Shown: positions 1 to 8,613 of the stretch, one piece after another
Layout of the letters: every line of letters begins with the position of its first letter
Position numbering within the stretch: position 1 is the first letter of the stretch
Source of the DNA: Desulfosoma sp.
GTDB taxonomy: Bacteria > Desulfobacterota > Syntrophobacteria > Syntrophobacterales > DSM-9756
NCBI GenBank assembly: GCA_037481875.1
Contig: JBBFKY010000013.1
Location: forward strand, 24,888-88,887
Reading direction: 5' to 3'
DNA: 64,000 nucleotides
Program-made: the position numbers and the translations under genes
The notes under the pieces: model-generated
What the model was told of the DNA's origin: nothing
Databases searched by the model: none
What the model saw: only the letters and a program-made list of their open reading frames with translations

Positions 1-90
1 CGTCGAAACCGGCTGGGAGTCATTTTCTTTGACTTCGATCTGGACCGTGCGGAAGCCAAAGACTTTGAAACTAGGCTAAGAGATATGTAG
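1..90 (+). CDS. C-terminal end of an unidentified protein (partial)
   Basis: Frame 1 is open from the first base to a TAG at 88-90 and gives a 29-residue tail containing LGVIFFDFDLDR and ending in RLRDM. The window cuts off the rest of the gene. The tail is too short to assign to a family. A real gene end is supported by the open frame and by the repeat-rich gap that begins straight after it. The function is unknown. Confidence 0.45.
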   Translation, partial: RRNRLGVIFFDFDLDRAEAKDFETRLRDM

Positions 91-147
91 AACGCCAAAC
101 ACGCCTCAGGGCGAGTCCATAAGTTCACCCGTCAACACGTCCCTACC

Positions 148-447
148 CGGGGGCGGACCGATGTGTCCGCCCCAAAAGCTCCGTTTGGGACTGACAAGCC
201 CCTCTGCATAAGCCTTGAGCACCGTGTAGGGGCGGACCAGTGTATCCGTTCTTTTTCCACCCCTCAAATAACTCGCGGTGATGCGTAATTCCTTTTGGCA
301 TCAAATACCAAACTGTTCGTGCATACCTGCTGTGTGCCCCGGTAGGGGCAAACCGATGTGTCCGCCCCGAAGGAGCCGTTTGGGACTGATGAGCCCCTCT
401 GCATAAACCCCGTGCACCTTGTAGGGGCGGAACGGTGTGTCCGCCCC
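148..447. repeat. Duplicated intergenic module carrying dispersed repeat R1
   Basis: Four copies of a short GC-rich near-palindrome (core GGGGCGGACC-n-GTGTGTCCGCCCC; here called R1) lie at about 148-173, 226-251, 341-368 and 421-447. The copies are arranged as two direct repeats of about 100 bp (148-245 and 345-443). Between their R1 cores the two share a GCCGTTTGGGACTGA-like stretch and a CCCCTCTGCATAA stretch. No gene is visible in 91-463. Members of the same R1 family recur in gaps across the window. Confidence 0.8.
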
Positions 448-463
448 AAGGTGCTGCGGCATT

Positions 464-886
464 CTAGCCTGGAAATTTAATGGTCACGGTTTCTTCGGAA
501 TCGTCCTTTTCGTACTTGACCTTAAGTTCCAATCGACTGTCGCGAATGCCAAGTGCCAATGGAGATTTCCCTTTATCGCCTTCCAACCCCACCACGTGCT
601 TTAAGATCTCCATGACTTTGGATCCAATATCCGGACCAGGTGACCGCAGAGGCGCTTCTCGATATTTGGCACTCACGGCGACGCTGCCGTCCGAATGGCG
701 GGAAATCTTGATCTTTTCCGCACCGGCGGTCACACCATGGAGCACGGCCAAAGCGACCCATTTCAAGGCGGCTTCCTCTTTATCGGATTCATGGGGAACC
801 TTTGCCATTTCCACGAGGGGATCTGTGGTGGCAAAACAATCGCAGAGTTCCTGCACCTTTTGGTGTAAATTTCTCTTGTCTTTCAT
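464..886 (-). CDS. Conserved-looking hypothetical protein, 140 aa
   Basis: The frame is open further upstream. The ATG at 886 is chosen because AGGGAGGTCC sits just before it, giving a 140-residue protein beginning MKDKRNLHQKVQELCDCF. It is soluble and mixed alpha/beta, with no signal peptide, membrane segment or motif that I recognise. A helical N-terminal half (DKEEAALKWVALAVLHGV) is followed by charged strands such as RLELKVKYEKDDSEETVTIKF at the C-terminus. It stands alone and is divergent from the pyruvate dehydrogenase operon. A palindrome lies over its candidate promoter. No function is assigned. Confidence 0.6.
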   Translation of the reverse strand: MKDKRNLHQKVQELCDCFATTDPLVEMAKVPHESDKEEAALKWVALAVLHGVTAGAEKIKISRHSDGSVAVSAKYREAPLRSPGPDIGSKVMEILKHVVGLEGDKGKSPLALGIRDSRLELKVKYEKDDSEETVTIKFPG

Positions 887-921
887 GCTAGGACCTCCCT
901 GTTCGAGTTTTCCCATAATCC

Positions 922-952
922 ATAATATTAAACTAAGGTTCTTGGCCAAGAA
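922..952 (-). promoter_or_regulatory. Candidate promoter with 14-bp palindrome upstream of the 140-aa hypothetical
   Basis: Read on the minus strand, TTGGCC (944-949) and TATTAT (922-927) form a plausible -35/-10 pair with a 16-bp spacer, about 36 bp before the start codon. The -35 lies inside TTCTTGGCCAAGAA (939-952), a perfect 14-bp palindrome that could be an operator. The remaining gap up to the pdhA start (953-1270) shows no gene. It has an isolated TTGACA at 1123-1128 without a convincing -10 at normal spacing. Confidence 0.4.
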
Positions 953-1270
953 ATAAAGAAGGGAATTCAAAATTGCAACCGAGGTTTTTGAAGGTGGCAT
1001 GCGGGCCACTTTCTGAACACGGTTCAAACCGGCACGCCCATGCTGCATGCTTTCGCTGTTTTGAACAGCCTTTCCGAGACAACCTACAAGATCCACATTC
1101 CATCTGTTTCCAAAGATTTTTATTGACATATGATTTTTCGCCAAGGGATGCCTTGCCGAAGTGGATCCGGTCATGTTAGCGGGATCGATAAAGTGCCTGT
1201 TGGTTCTGGTGGAGGGATCGTTCAAGGATCGGAGTACGGCAAGAGTTTTCGGTTAGGAAAGGAGTCCTTT

Positions 1271-2377
1271 ATGCCGCGCAAGCCGTTGGAAGTGGACAGT
1301 CCCCTAGAGTTTTTGGCCATCCTTGATGAAGAAGGTCTTGTGGATGAATCTCTCGAGCCAAAACTTTCTCAAGATCTGCTTTTGAAACTTTACCGATTCA
1401 TGGTTTTGGGTCGTCGCTTTGACGAGCGTATGCTTCAGCTGCAGCGCCAAGGCCGTATCGGCACCTTTGCTCCCATCAAGGGGCAGGAAGCCTCTCAGTT
1501 AGGCGCCGTGGCGGCTCTGGAACCTCGAGACTGGATGGTTCCTTGTTTTCGAGAGACTGCGGCGCAACTGTGGCGTGGCACCCCTATGGAAAGTGTTCTT
1601 TTGTATTTCGGGGGATTTGATGAAGGTGGACGCATCCCCGAAGGGCAAAAAGACTTGCCCGTGGCCATTCCTGTGGCATCCCAACTGCTTCATGCGGTCG
1701 GATTAGCCTGGGCCGCCAAGTATCGAAAGACCGACGAAGTGGCCATGACTTTTTTCGGAGACGGCGCAACATCGGAAGGCGACTTTCATGAAGCTCTCAA
1801 TTTCGCTGCCGTTTATCAAACCCCAACCGTCTTTGTCTGCCAAAATAATCAGTGGGCTATTTCCATTCCTCGATCCAAACAAACCCGATCGCGAACGCTG
1901 GCACAAAAAGCTTTGGCCTATGAAATGCCAGGCATTCAGGTGGACGGGAACGACGTTTTGGCCGTGTACACGGCGGCCAAGGAAGCGGTGGATCGCGCTC
2001 GATCAGGAGGTGGGCCGACCTTCATTGAATGTGTGACTTATCGCATGGCTATGCACACGACGGCAGATGATCCCAGCCGATACCGAAGCGAAGAGGAAGT
2101 GGCCCAGTGGGCTCGAAAAGATCCCATAATAAGGTTCGAGAAATACCTTATCGCTAAAGGCTTGTTGGATTCAAAGGCGATCGAGGCCATGGCCTTGGAA
2201 GCGGACTCAGCGATTCAGCAGGCTGTGAAGCGCTATGAGGAGCTTTCCCAAACCCTTGGAGATCCATTGCAAATGTTTGATCACCACTTTGAACAACTGC
2301 CTGCCCATTTGCTGGAACAACGCGAAGAACTCCGGCGGTATTTGAAAGAAGAAGAGGAGGAGACCCGCCATGCCTAA
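1271..2377 (+). CDS. pdhA: Pyruvate (2-oxoacid) dehydrogenase E1 component, alpha subunit
   Basis: This is the thiamine-diphosphate-binding half of the heterotetrameric E1 that decarboxylates pyruvate or a related 2-oxoacid and passes the acyl group to lipoyl-E2. The protein is 368 aa, normal for the family. The ThDP/Mg motif is visible as GDGATSEGDFHEALNFAA about two-fifths in, continuing to VFVCQNNQWAIS, and the phosphorylation-loop-like region YRMAMHTTADDPSRYR follows. The ATG at 1271 is preferred over an upstream in-frame ATG because GGAAAGGAG precedes it. It overlaps pdhB by 8 bp, and E2 and E3 genes follow. Branched-chain 2-oxoacid specificity cannot be excluded, since E1 alpha/beta enzymes of both types look alike. 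Confidence 0.92.
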   Translation: MPRKPLEVDSPLEFLAILDEEGLVDESLEPKLSQDLLLKLYRFMVLGRRFDERMLQLQRQGRIGTFAPIKGQEASQLGAVAALEPRDWMVPCFRETAAQLWRGTPMESVLLYFGGFDEGGRIPEGQKDLPVAIPVASQLLHAVGLAWAAKYRKTDEVAMTFFGDGATSEGDFHEALNFAAVYQTPTVFVCQNNQWAISIPRSKQTRSRTLAQKALAYEMPGIQVDGNDVLAVYTAAKEAVDRARSGGGPTFIECVTYRMAMHTTADDPSRYRSEEEVAQWARKDPIIRFEKYLIAKGLLDSKAIEAMALEADSAIQQAVKRYEELSQTLGDPLQMFDHHFEQLPAHLLEQREELRRYLKEEEEETRHA

Positions 2378-3356
2378 GATGACCATGGTGCAAGCTTTGA
2401 ACCTGGCGTTGCGCCAGGAAATGGAAAAGGACGATCGGGTTGTGGTTCTGGGGGAAGATGTGGGAGTGGACGGCGGGGTGTTTCGCGTCACCGAAGGTCT
2501 GATCGATCGCTTCGGCCCGGACCGTGTTTTAGATACACCCTTGGCTGAATCGGCCATCGTGGGTATGTCCATCGGCATGGCGGTTTATGGGCTTCGGCCT
2601 GTATGCGAAATTCAATTCTCTGGATTTACATATTTAAATTTTCATCAAATCGAATGCCATGCATCACGACTTCGGCACCGATCTCAAGGGCGTTTTACGG
2701 TTCCCATGGTTTTGCGCACCCCCTATGGCGGGAATGTGCGAGCTTTGGAACATCATTCCGAAAGTCGAGAAGCCTTTTACGCCCACATGCCGGGACTCAA
2801 GATGGTGATTCCTTCAAGTCCTAGAAATGCTCGAGCCCTTCTTGTAAGCGCTATTCGGGATCCGGATCCCGTGATTTTTTTTGAACCTAAAGCTGTTTAT
2901 CGAGCCTTTCGTGAGGAAGTGCCTGAAGAAGAGGAAACCTTTCCCATCGGTCAGTCTGTGCTCCTGCGCGAAGGTCGTCATGTGACCCTCATTACCTACG
3001 GGGCCTTGGTGCGACCCACCCTGGAAGCTGCCGAAAGACTCAGTAAAGAAGACGGCATCGAAGCCGATGTTATCGATCTTTTGACCCTGTCTCCGCTGGA
3101 TGACACGCTTTTTGTCAATTCCGCCAAAAAGACCGGACGCGTGGTCATTGTCCATGAGGCTCCGCGAAGCTATGGCCCAGGCGCCGAATTGGTGGCGCGC
3201 CTGGTGGAAAGAGCTTTCTACTATTTAGAAGCTCCGGTACGTCGCCTGACCGGTTTTGATGTCATCATGCCGCTTTTCGCTCGAGAAAAAGCCTACTTTC
3301 CAAACCCAGGGCGGATTGCGCGTGCCGTGAAGGAAACCCTTGAGGTGGCAGCCTGA
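2370..3356 (+). CDS. pdhB: Pyruvate (2-oxoacid) dehydrogenase E1 component, beta subunit
   Basis: Second E1 subunit, 328 aa, which completes the active site and the E2-binding surface. Typical family landmarks are visible: the N-terminal ALNLALRQEMEKDDRVVVLGEDVG, LAESAIVGMSIGMA, and the C-terminal transketolase-like domain with LITYGALVRPTLEAAE and a DVIDLLTLSPLD region. The ATG lies inside the end of pdhA (overlap ATGCCTAA), which suggests translational coupling. The stop is 15 bp before pdhC, with a GGAGG-type ribosome-binding site between. The gene belongs to one operon with its two neighbours. Confidence 0.93.
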   Translation: MPKMTMVQALNLALRQEMEKDDRVVVLGEDVGVDGGVFRVTEGLIDRFGPDRVLDTPLAESAIVGMSIGMAVYGLRPVCEIQFSGFTYLNFHQIECHASRLRHRSQGRFTVPMVLRTPYGGNVRALEHHSESREAFYAHMPGLKMVIPSSPRNARALLVSAIRDPDPVIFFEPKAVYRAFREEVPEEEETFPIGQSVLLREGRHVTLITYGALVRPTLEAAERLSKEDGIEADVIDLLTLSPLDDTLFVNSAKKTGRVVIVHEAPRSYGPGAELVARLVERAFYYLEAPVRRLTGFDVIMPLFAREKAYFPNPGRIARAVKETLEVAA

Positions 3357-3371
3357 AACGGAGGATCGGCG

Positions 3372-4664
3372 ATGGGAAAAGTCTTTCGATTGCCCGATTT
3401 GGGGGAAGGCATTCATGAAGGAGAAATCATAGAGGTGCTGGTCAAACCGGGACAATCCGTTACGGAAGGTCAGCCTTTGCTTATTGTGGAAACGGACAAA
3501 GCCAGTGTGGAAATACCTTCTCCCTTTACTGGTGTGGTCCAAACGGTGCATGTGGAAGCAGGCCAAGTGGTGCACGTGGGAGATCCTTTGGTGACGGTCC
3601 TTGAAGCCGAAGAGATCTCGGCGATCCAGGATCGAGAATTCCCGGCCAAGGTTCCAAGTGTTCGGGAACCGGTCGTGCCTCTCCAGGAAGGGCTTCCCGT
3701 GGCGGCTTCTCCGGCAACGCGGCGTTTGGCCAGAGAATTGGGCGTAGATCTTCGAAGCGTGCGTCCCAGTGGGCCTGGTGGGCGTGTGACCGCAGAAGAT
3801 GTGCGAAAAGCGGCTCAGACTTTGCAAAAGCCCGAGGCACCTTCCGCCCGAGTACCCGATGTGACGGTACCGACCGAAGCCGTGCCGCCGCCGAGCCTTG
3901 CAGCCAAGGAAATCGGCCTCGAGAAACCCCTGGCAGCGGCACCGGCGGTACCCAGCGAACGTCGTATCCCGTTGCGGTCGGTTCGACGGGTTATCGCGCG
4001 CCGTATGGCGGAATCCTGGGCAAAAGTGCCCCATGTGACCCACCACGAAGGGATCGACATCACGGAGCTGGAACGGCTTCGCCAGCAACTGAATACCGAA
4101 ACGCCCGAAGCTGAAAAGCACCTTTCCCTCACGCCTTTTCTTGTCAAGGCCGTCGTGGCGGTCCTCAAAGAGTTTCCGGCTTTTAACGCCCGCCTAGACG
4201 AGGCCCGCCAGGAAATCGTTTTTCAAGAGCAGTTCAATGTGGGCGTGGCCGTGGATTCGCCTCGAGGTCTCGTGGTTCCGGTGCTCAAAGAGGTGGACCG
4301 TAAAAGCGTCGTGGAACTGGCCGCTGAACTCAGGCAGGTCTCACAACGGGCTCGATCCGGTGAACTGACCCCCGACGATGTTTCGGGAGGCACCTTTACG
4401 GTCACCAATATCGGCCCTTTGGGTGGGCGAGGGTTTACGCCTATCATCAATTATCCGCAGGTAGCTATTTTGGGGGCCGGTAGAGCACGGCTTGAACCCG
4501 TCGTGACAGGCACTTTGGAAGAACATAGCATAACGGTTCGGCTTATTCTGCCTGTGGTTTTGGCTTTTGACCATCGTGTTGTGGACGGGGCGGATGGAGC
4601 TCGCTTCGTCAATCGGCTAAAAGCACTTCTGGAGGATCCGCGGAAACTTTTGATCGCGTTATAA
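3372..4664 (+). CDS. pdhC: Dihydrolipoamide acyltransferase, E2 component of the 2-oxoacid dehydrogenase complex
   Basis: Forms the core of the complex and transfers the acyl group from lipoamide to CoA. The 430-aa domain order is clear. A single N-terminal lipoyl domain (residues about 1-78) has the lipoylated lysine in VETDKASVEIPSP. It is followed by a linker, a peripheral subunit-binding domain (SPATRRLARELGVDLRSV and GPGGRVTAEDV, about 113-150), an Ala/Pro-rich linker, and the catalytic domain with the active-site signature DHRVVDGADG near the C-terminus. It follows E1 beta closely. The E3 gene comes 531 bp later, so E3 may have its own promoter. Confidence 0.92.
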   Translation: MGKVFRLPDLGEGIHEGEIIEVLVKPGQSVTEGQPLLIVETDKASVEIPSPFTGVVQTVHVEAGQVVHVGDPLVTVLEAEEISAIQDREFPAKVPSVREPVVPLQEGLPVAASPATRRLARELGVDLRSVRPSGPGGRVTAEDVRKAAQTLQKPEAPSARVPDVTVPTEAVPPPSLAAKEIGLEKPLAAAPAVPSERRIPLRSVRRVIARRMAESWAKVPHVTHHEGIDITELERLRQQLNTETPEAEKHLSLTPFLVKAVVAVLKEFPAFNARLDEARQEIVFQEQFNVGVAVDSPRGLVVPVLKEVDRKSVVELAAELRQVSQRARSGELTPDDVSGGTFTVTNIGPLGGRGFTPIINYPQVAILGAGRARLEPVVTGTLEEHSITVRLILPVVLAFDHRVVDGADGARFVNRLKALLEDPRKLLIAL

Positions 4665-5195
4665 AGCGCGAAAAGCTGACCGGCATGACGACTCCAAAAG
4701 ATTATCTAAGAAGGTACTTTTTCTATGGGCGCGGGCGAGCCGACCGCTTTCACAGCAGGTTGCCGACAGACACACGGTGTTAGGACAATCGCTGGATGTT
4801 TTTCATCTTCGACGTGTTTCTCTCAAAAAATTCCTGCACCAGGAAAAAAACCGGATGTTTTTGTGGAAGCGCGGTCCTCTGGCCCCATTTCTTCGCGGTC
4901 AAGACGTCCGCGCCTCCGGAAGCAGACACAGTTCAGGTTTGTAAAGCCACGGTGTGCCGTGCCCTTACCTTTGAAACATCAGTTTTCCAGAGAGCGCGCT
5001 AATGACGTAACGCTCTTTACGAAAACGGGGCACCCGCACTCCCAGAGAAAACTTCGTTTTTAGGCACATGACTCAAAGGGTGTTCCGCAGTATTCCGAGT
5101 CTGGTTATCAACCAAATTCCAAGAGAACCAATTGGCTTTGGCAAAGGGAAGCGAGCCGGTTTTCCACACATAGGACAATAGAGGGGTAATGCGCT
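4665..5195. other. 531-bp gap between E2 and E3 genes with no supported gene
   Basis: Short open frames are present here, but none has a good ribosome-binding site or a recognisable product. A small perfect hairpin (TTCCTG-CAC-CAGGAA) occurs near 4831-4845. No R1 repeat is present. The gap is large for an operon interior and probably holds a promoter for the E3 gene that I cannot pinpoint. Confidence 0.4.
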
Positions 5196-6644
5196 ATGGT
5201 GATGGGGGAATTGAGTCAGGAAACCGAGGTGGCGGTCATTGGGGGAGGACCTGGAGGATATGCGGCGGCTTTTCGAGCCGCCGATTTGGGTCTCGAGGTG
5301 ACTCTGGTGGAACTAGAGCCTCAATGCGGAGGGACATGCTTGCTAAGAGGTTGCATTCCCTCCAAGGCTTTGTTGCAGACGGCCGAAATCATTTGGGACG
5401 CTGTGGAAGCCTATCATCGAGGCGTGCGTTTTGAAAAACCGCAACTGGACTTGGACAAACTTCGAAGCTGGAAAGACGGTATTGTCCAAAAACTTGCCGC
5501 GGGCTTGGATAATCTTGCCAAGAGACGAAGCGTTCAGATTCTAAGGGCTCGTGCTGTTTTTGAAGACGCGCACACTCTTCGATTAGAAGGTTCCGAAATC
5601 ACGCATCTTAAATTTCGCCATGCCGTCATCGCCGTAGGATCCGAACCCATAACTCTTTCCGGCATTTCCTTGAGCCCTCAAGGGCGCATCATGGATTCCT
5701 CGGGAGCCTTGGCCCTGGAAGAGATTCCGAGACGGCTTCTTGTGGTTGGAGGAGGCTATATCGGGTTGGAATTGGGTTACGCCTACGCTGTCTTTGGAAG
5801 TCGGGTCACACTGGTCCATCGAGGCACCAACATTTTGAGCGGTGTGGATGAAGACTTGGTGCGCCCTTTAGCCAAAAGGATCGGGGCTGTTTTTGAATCG
5901 GTGCGCTACAAAACCCAAGTGGAAGAACTTCGGGAAGAAGCCGACGCCGTGGAAGTTGTTCTTAAAGGTCCTACAGGGACGGTTCGCGAAAGGTTTGATC
6001 GTGTTCTGATCGCCATCGGCAGAGCGCCCCGGAGCCGCGGCATAGGTTTGGAAAAGGCCGGTGTTGCCGTCAACGAAGCCGGGTTTATTCGGGTCGATGA
6101 TCAGCGTCGAACCTCGGTGCCTCATATTTACGCCGTGGGCGATGTGGCGGGACAGCCCATGCTGGCGCATAAGGCCATGCGTGAAGGGAAAGTCGCCGCA
6201 GAGGCCATTGCAGGCATGCCTTCAGCGTATGATGTGCAAGCGGTGCCGGCTGTGGTTTACACGGATCCTCAAATCGCTTGGGCGGGACTTACGGAAAACG
6301 AAGCCCGTCAAAGCAAAATTCCGGTGAAAATCGCAAGGTTTCCTTGGGGAGCTTCGGGTCGGGCCCTGACTATGGATGCTGCCGACGGTTTGACAAAGAT
6401 TCTTTTTGATCCTGATTCCGGTCGGCTTCTGGGCATGGGAATTGTGGGCCGAGGAGCCGAAACCATGATCGCCGAAGGGGTTTTGGCCATCGAAATGGGT
6501 GCTTCCGCCGAAGATGTGGCCCTCACCGTCCATGCCCATCCTACACTGTCCGAAACCGAAGGCGAAGCGGCTGAAGTGTTTCTCGGCAGCGCCACCCATC
6601 TCTACGTTCCTCGAAGAACGCAAGAAAAAGTCACGTATGAATGA
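5196..6644 (+). CDS. lpdA: Dihydrolipoamide dehydrogenase (E3)
   Basis: FAD enzyme that reoxidises the dihydrolipoyl group of E2 with NAD+. It is 482 aa. The N-terminal FAD-binding glycine motif is VIGGGPGGYAAAFRAADLG, followed by the redox-active disulfide CGGTCLLRGCIPSKAL. The NAD-binding motif is VVGGGYIGLELGYAYAVFG, and the C-terminal interface carries the catalytic HAHPTLSE. GAGGGG lies about 8 bp before the ATG at 5196; a second in-frame ATG two codons later is equally possible. Position downstream of E1/E2 makes it the E3 of that complex, though one E3 may also serve glycine cleavage or other lipoyl systems. Confidence 0.92.
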   Translation: MVMGELSQETEVAVIGGGPGGYAAAFRAADLGLEVTLVELEPQCGGTCLLRGCIPSKALLQTAEIIWDAVEAYHRGVRFEKPQLDLDKLRSWKDGIVQKLAAGLDNLAKRRSVQILRARAVFEDAHTLRLEGSEITHLKFRHAVIAVGSEPITLSGISLSPQGRIMDSSGALALEEIPRRLLVVGGGYIGLELGYAYAVFGSRVTLVHRGTNILSGVDEDLVRPLAKRIGAVFESVRYKTQVEELREEADAVEVVLKGPTGTVRERFDRVLIAIGRAPRSRGIGLEKAGVAVNEAGFIRVDDQRRTSVPHIYAVGDVAGQPMLAHKAMREGKVAAEAIAGMPSAYDVQAVPAVVYTDPQIAWAGLTENEARQSKIPVKIARFPWGASGRALTMDAADGLTKILFDPDSGRLLGMGIVGRGAETMIAEGVLAIEMGASAEDVALTVHAHPTLSETEGEAAEVFLGSATHLYVPRRTQEKVTYE

Positions 6645-6849
6645 TGTTTATGAGATACACATGCCCTTTTTGTTGGGAGAACTTCAGGGGCTTACGGCGG
6701 ATCGAGCCAATATCACCCGATGACTCAAGCCTGTTCAAAATGGTTATCCTGGCTTGAAAAACATCGGTGGTTGGCATTTTCGACGTCTTTTCTCCATGGC
6801 CATAGCCCAAAGAACTCTTTCGCGCCCCGAGCGTCACCACAAATTTTTA

Positions 6850-6882
6850 TTGACCCGCCGTTATATCATATGAGATACAACG
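6850..6882 (+). promoter_or_regulatory. ModE-like operator overlapping the tup promoter
   Basis: A 24-bp near-palindrome at 6859-6882 has half-sites CGTTATATCATA and TGAGATACAACG; 9 of 12 positions are symmetric. Length and outer half-site closely match the known E. coli ModE box of the modA promoter, which begins CGTTATAT and ends ATAACG. A -35-like TTGACC (6850-6855) stands 18 bp before an extended -10-like TGAGATACA (6871-6879), so the palindrome covers the spacer and -10. This is the layout expected of a repressor site. It is about 130 bp upstream of tupA. The regulator gene is not in the window; a ModE or TunR-type protein is inferred. Confidence 0.55.
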
Positions 6883-7013
6883 CATGTTTCGGTGTGTGTT
6901 TTGTTCTTTGGAATCAAGGTCTTGAAGAGATTGTTTGGTGCGGGTGCCGGGGCTAGGAATCGAAGTCGAAAGGTTTCCTTAAAACGGGTTGCTGTGTGCA
7001 TGGAGGAGAAGTC

Positions 7014-7853
7014 ATGAAAAAGATGAGTGTGGTTGGTGTCTTGGGCCTTCTGGTGCTGCTCTCTGGTCTGGGAACTTCGATGGCCTCAGGTGAAGAGGTG
7101 CTTATGATGGCGACGACCACCAGCACGGATGCCACTGGTTTTCTGGATGCATTGGCTCCACAAGTCAAAAAAATTTTGGGTATTGATCTGCGTTGGGTAC
7201 CGACGGGGACAGGTAAGGCTCTGGAACTTGGAAAGCGGTGCGATGCGGACATTCTTTTGGTGCATGCTCCGGAGGCTGAAAAGGCTTATGTGAATGCTGG
7301 TTACGGAAAGGAACGGCGTCGGCTGATGTACAATGATTTTGTCCTCGTGGGCCCCCCCAATGATCCGGCCTCTGTCCGTGGAACGACCATTGAAGAGGCC
7401 TTGCGTCGTATCTACGCATCGTCCTCGGTTTTTGTCAGTCGTGGGGATGATTCCGGAACCCACCAGAAGGAAAAGGAATTATGGAAAGCAGCCGGCATTG
7501 GAAACTTTGCGTCCTTGCCGTCTTACTTGGAAACAGGCCAAGGGATGATGCCCACGTTGGATGTGGCTGCTGAGCGTCGCGGCTACACATTGACGGATCG
7601 AGCCACTTTGGCCAAATTCCTGGAGGATCCTAAGCGTGCTGGATCTTTGGACGTACTTGTGGAAGGCGGTGAGATTTTGCTTAATCGGTACAGTTTGATC
7701 ATTGTAAGTCCGGAAAAATGCCCTAAAACTAAGCTTGAAGCAGCCAAGCGTTTGACCGATTGGATGGTTGGACCTGAGGGCCAGGCCTTCATCGAAGCCT
7801 TTCGTGTCTCGGGGAAGCAGGTCTTTTTCCCGGACGCTGGCGGTCCTCAATAA
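7014..7853 (+). CDS. tupA: Tungstate ABC transporter, periplasmic substrate-binding protein
   Basis: Extracytoplasmic tungstate receptor of a Tup-type importer, 279 aa. A Sec signal peptide is evident (MKKMSVVGVLGLLVLLSGLG, cleaved near SMASGEE). The mature start contains the family-typical TTTSTDATGFLDALAP oxyanion-binding segment, then GTGKALELG and DADILLVHAPEAE, all characteristic of TupA. The start at 7014 is chosen over an upstream in-frame ATG because GGAGGAG lies 5 bp before it. The permease and ATPase genes follow on the same strand. Tungsten would serve tungsten-dependent formate dehydrogenases or aldehyde:ferredoxin oxidoreductases, common in this bacterial group but not encoded here. 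Confidence 0.9.
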   Translation: MKKMSVVGVLGLLVLLSGLGTSMASGEEVLMMATTTSTDATGFLDALAPQVKKILGIDLRWVPTGTGKALELGKRCDADILLVHAPEAEKAYVNAGYGKERRRLMYNDFVLVGPPNDPASVRGTTIEEALRRIYASSSVFVSRGDDSGTHQKEKELWKAAGIGNFASLPSYLETGQGMMPTLDVAAERRGYTLTDRATLAKFLEDPKRAGSLDVLVEGGEILLNRYSLIIVSPEKCPKTKLEAAKRLTDWMVGPEGQAFIEAFRVSGKQVFFPDAGGPQ

Positions 7854-7895
7854 ACGAGGGGCTTCCCCGGCATCCAAAGCTCTGAGAGGACTCAT

Positions 7896-8585
7896 GTGGA
7901 TTATTTTGTCGTATCATTTGGAAAAGCTCTCTCTCTGCTCCTAGGTGGTGATCCTGAAACTTACTCGGCTCTTCGAACGACGCTTTGGGTTTCGACGACT
8001 TCCTTAATCATGAGCCTTCTTGGAGGTGTCCCGCTGGGCTTTCTTTTAGGGTACGCCTCATTCCCGGGGCGTCGCTTTCTACGCACGCTTGTGGACACGC
8101 TCCTGTCGCTCCCAACTGTCCTCATTGGCCTTTTGGTCTATGGGCTTCTGACGCACCATGGACCTTTAGGCCGATTTGGTTTGCTTTTCACCGTGCACGC
8201 CATCATTATCGGGCAAACCCTTTTGGCTCTTCCCATTGTGATAGCTCTGACGGCGTCCGCTGTGGAAGCCTTGGACGAACGTCTTCATGTAACCCTTTTA
8301 TCTCTGGGTGCTGGAAGATGGCGTCGGTTCCTCACCAGCGTGCGTGAGGCGCGTTTTGGATTGCTGACGGCATCGGTGACCGCCTACGGCCGGGTACTCA
8401 CGGAAGTGGGCATTGCCATCATGGTTGGAGGCAACATCAAGTGGCACACTCGAACATTGACGACGGCTATCGCCTTGGAGACCAACAAAGGCGATTTCGC
8501 CTCGGGCGTGGCCTTGGGTCTTATCCTTCTGTCTCTGGCTTTCCTGGTCAACATCGCATTATATGGTCTCAGAAAACGGGTCTAA
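7896..8585 (+). CDS. tupB: Tungstate ABC transporter, permease
   Basis: Inner-membrane channel subunit, 229 aa with about five hydrophobic segments (for example TTLWVSTTSLIMSLLGGVPL and VALGLILLSLAFLVNIALYG). The ATPase-contact loop is visible around LSLGAGRWRRFLTSVREAR, followed by ILTEV/VLTEVGIAIMVGGNI typical of the TupB/ModB group. The start codon is GTG at 7896 with GAGAGGA about 6 bp upstream; the overlapping ATG at 7894 is out of frame. It follows tupA by 42 bp, and its end overlaps an upstream extension of the tupC frame. Confidence 0.88.
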   Translation: MDYFVVSFGKALSLLLGGDPETYSALRTTLWVSTTSLIMSLLGGVPLGFLLGYASFPGRRFLRTLVDTLLSLPTVLIGLLVYGLLTHHGPLGRFGLLFTVHAIIIGQTLLALPIVIALTASAVEALDERLHVTLLSLGAGRWRRFLTSVREARFGLLTASVTAYGRVLTEVGIAIMVGGNIKWHTRTLTTAIALETNKGDFASGVALGLILLSLAFLVNIALYGLRKRV

Positions 8586-8613
8586 GTGCGGTGATGATGA
8601 AGGCGAGTCTTTG

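Noticed and set aside
1123..1134. TTGACATATGAT as a promoter for pdhA
   Set aside because: The -10-like TATGAT directly abuts the -35-like TTGACA, and no -10 appears at 16-18 bp spacing.
4725..5063. 112-aa open frame between E2 and E3
   Set aside because: No ribosome-binding site, no recognisable domain, and an amino-acid makeup rich in Arg, Ser and Pro, typical of non-coding frames.
6636..6722. 28-codon peptide overlapping the end of lpdA
   Set aside because: Very short, no ribosome-binding site of its own and no family resemblance.
7014..7853. Phosphate- or molybdate-binding protein (PstS/ModA)
   Set aside because: The TTTSTDATGFLDALAP and VHAPEAE segments are characteristic of TupA, and the permease and ATPase match the Tup group.
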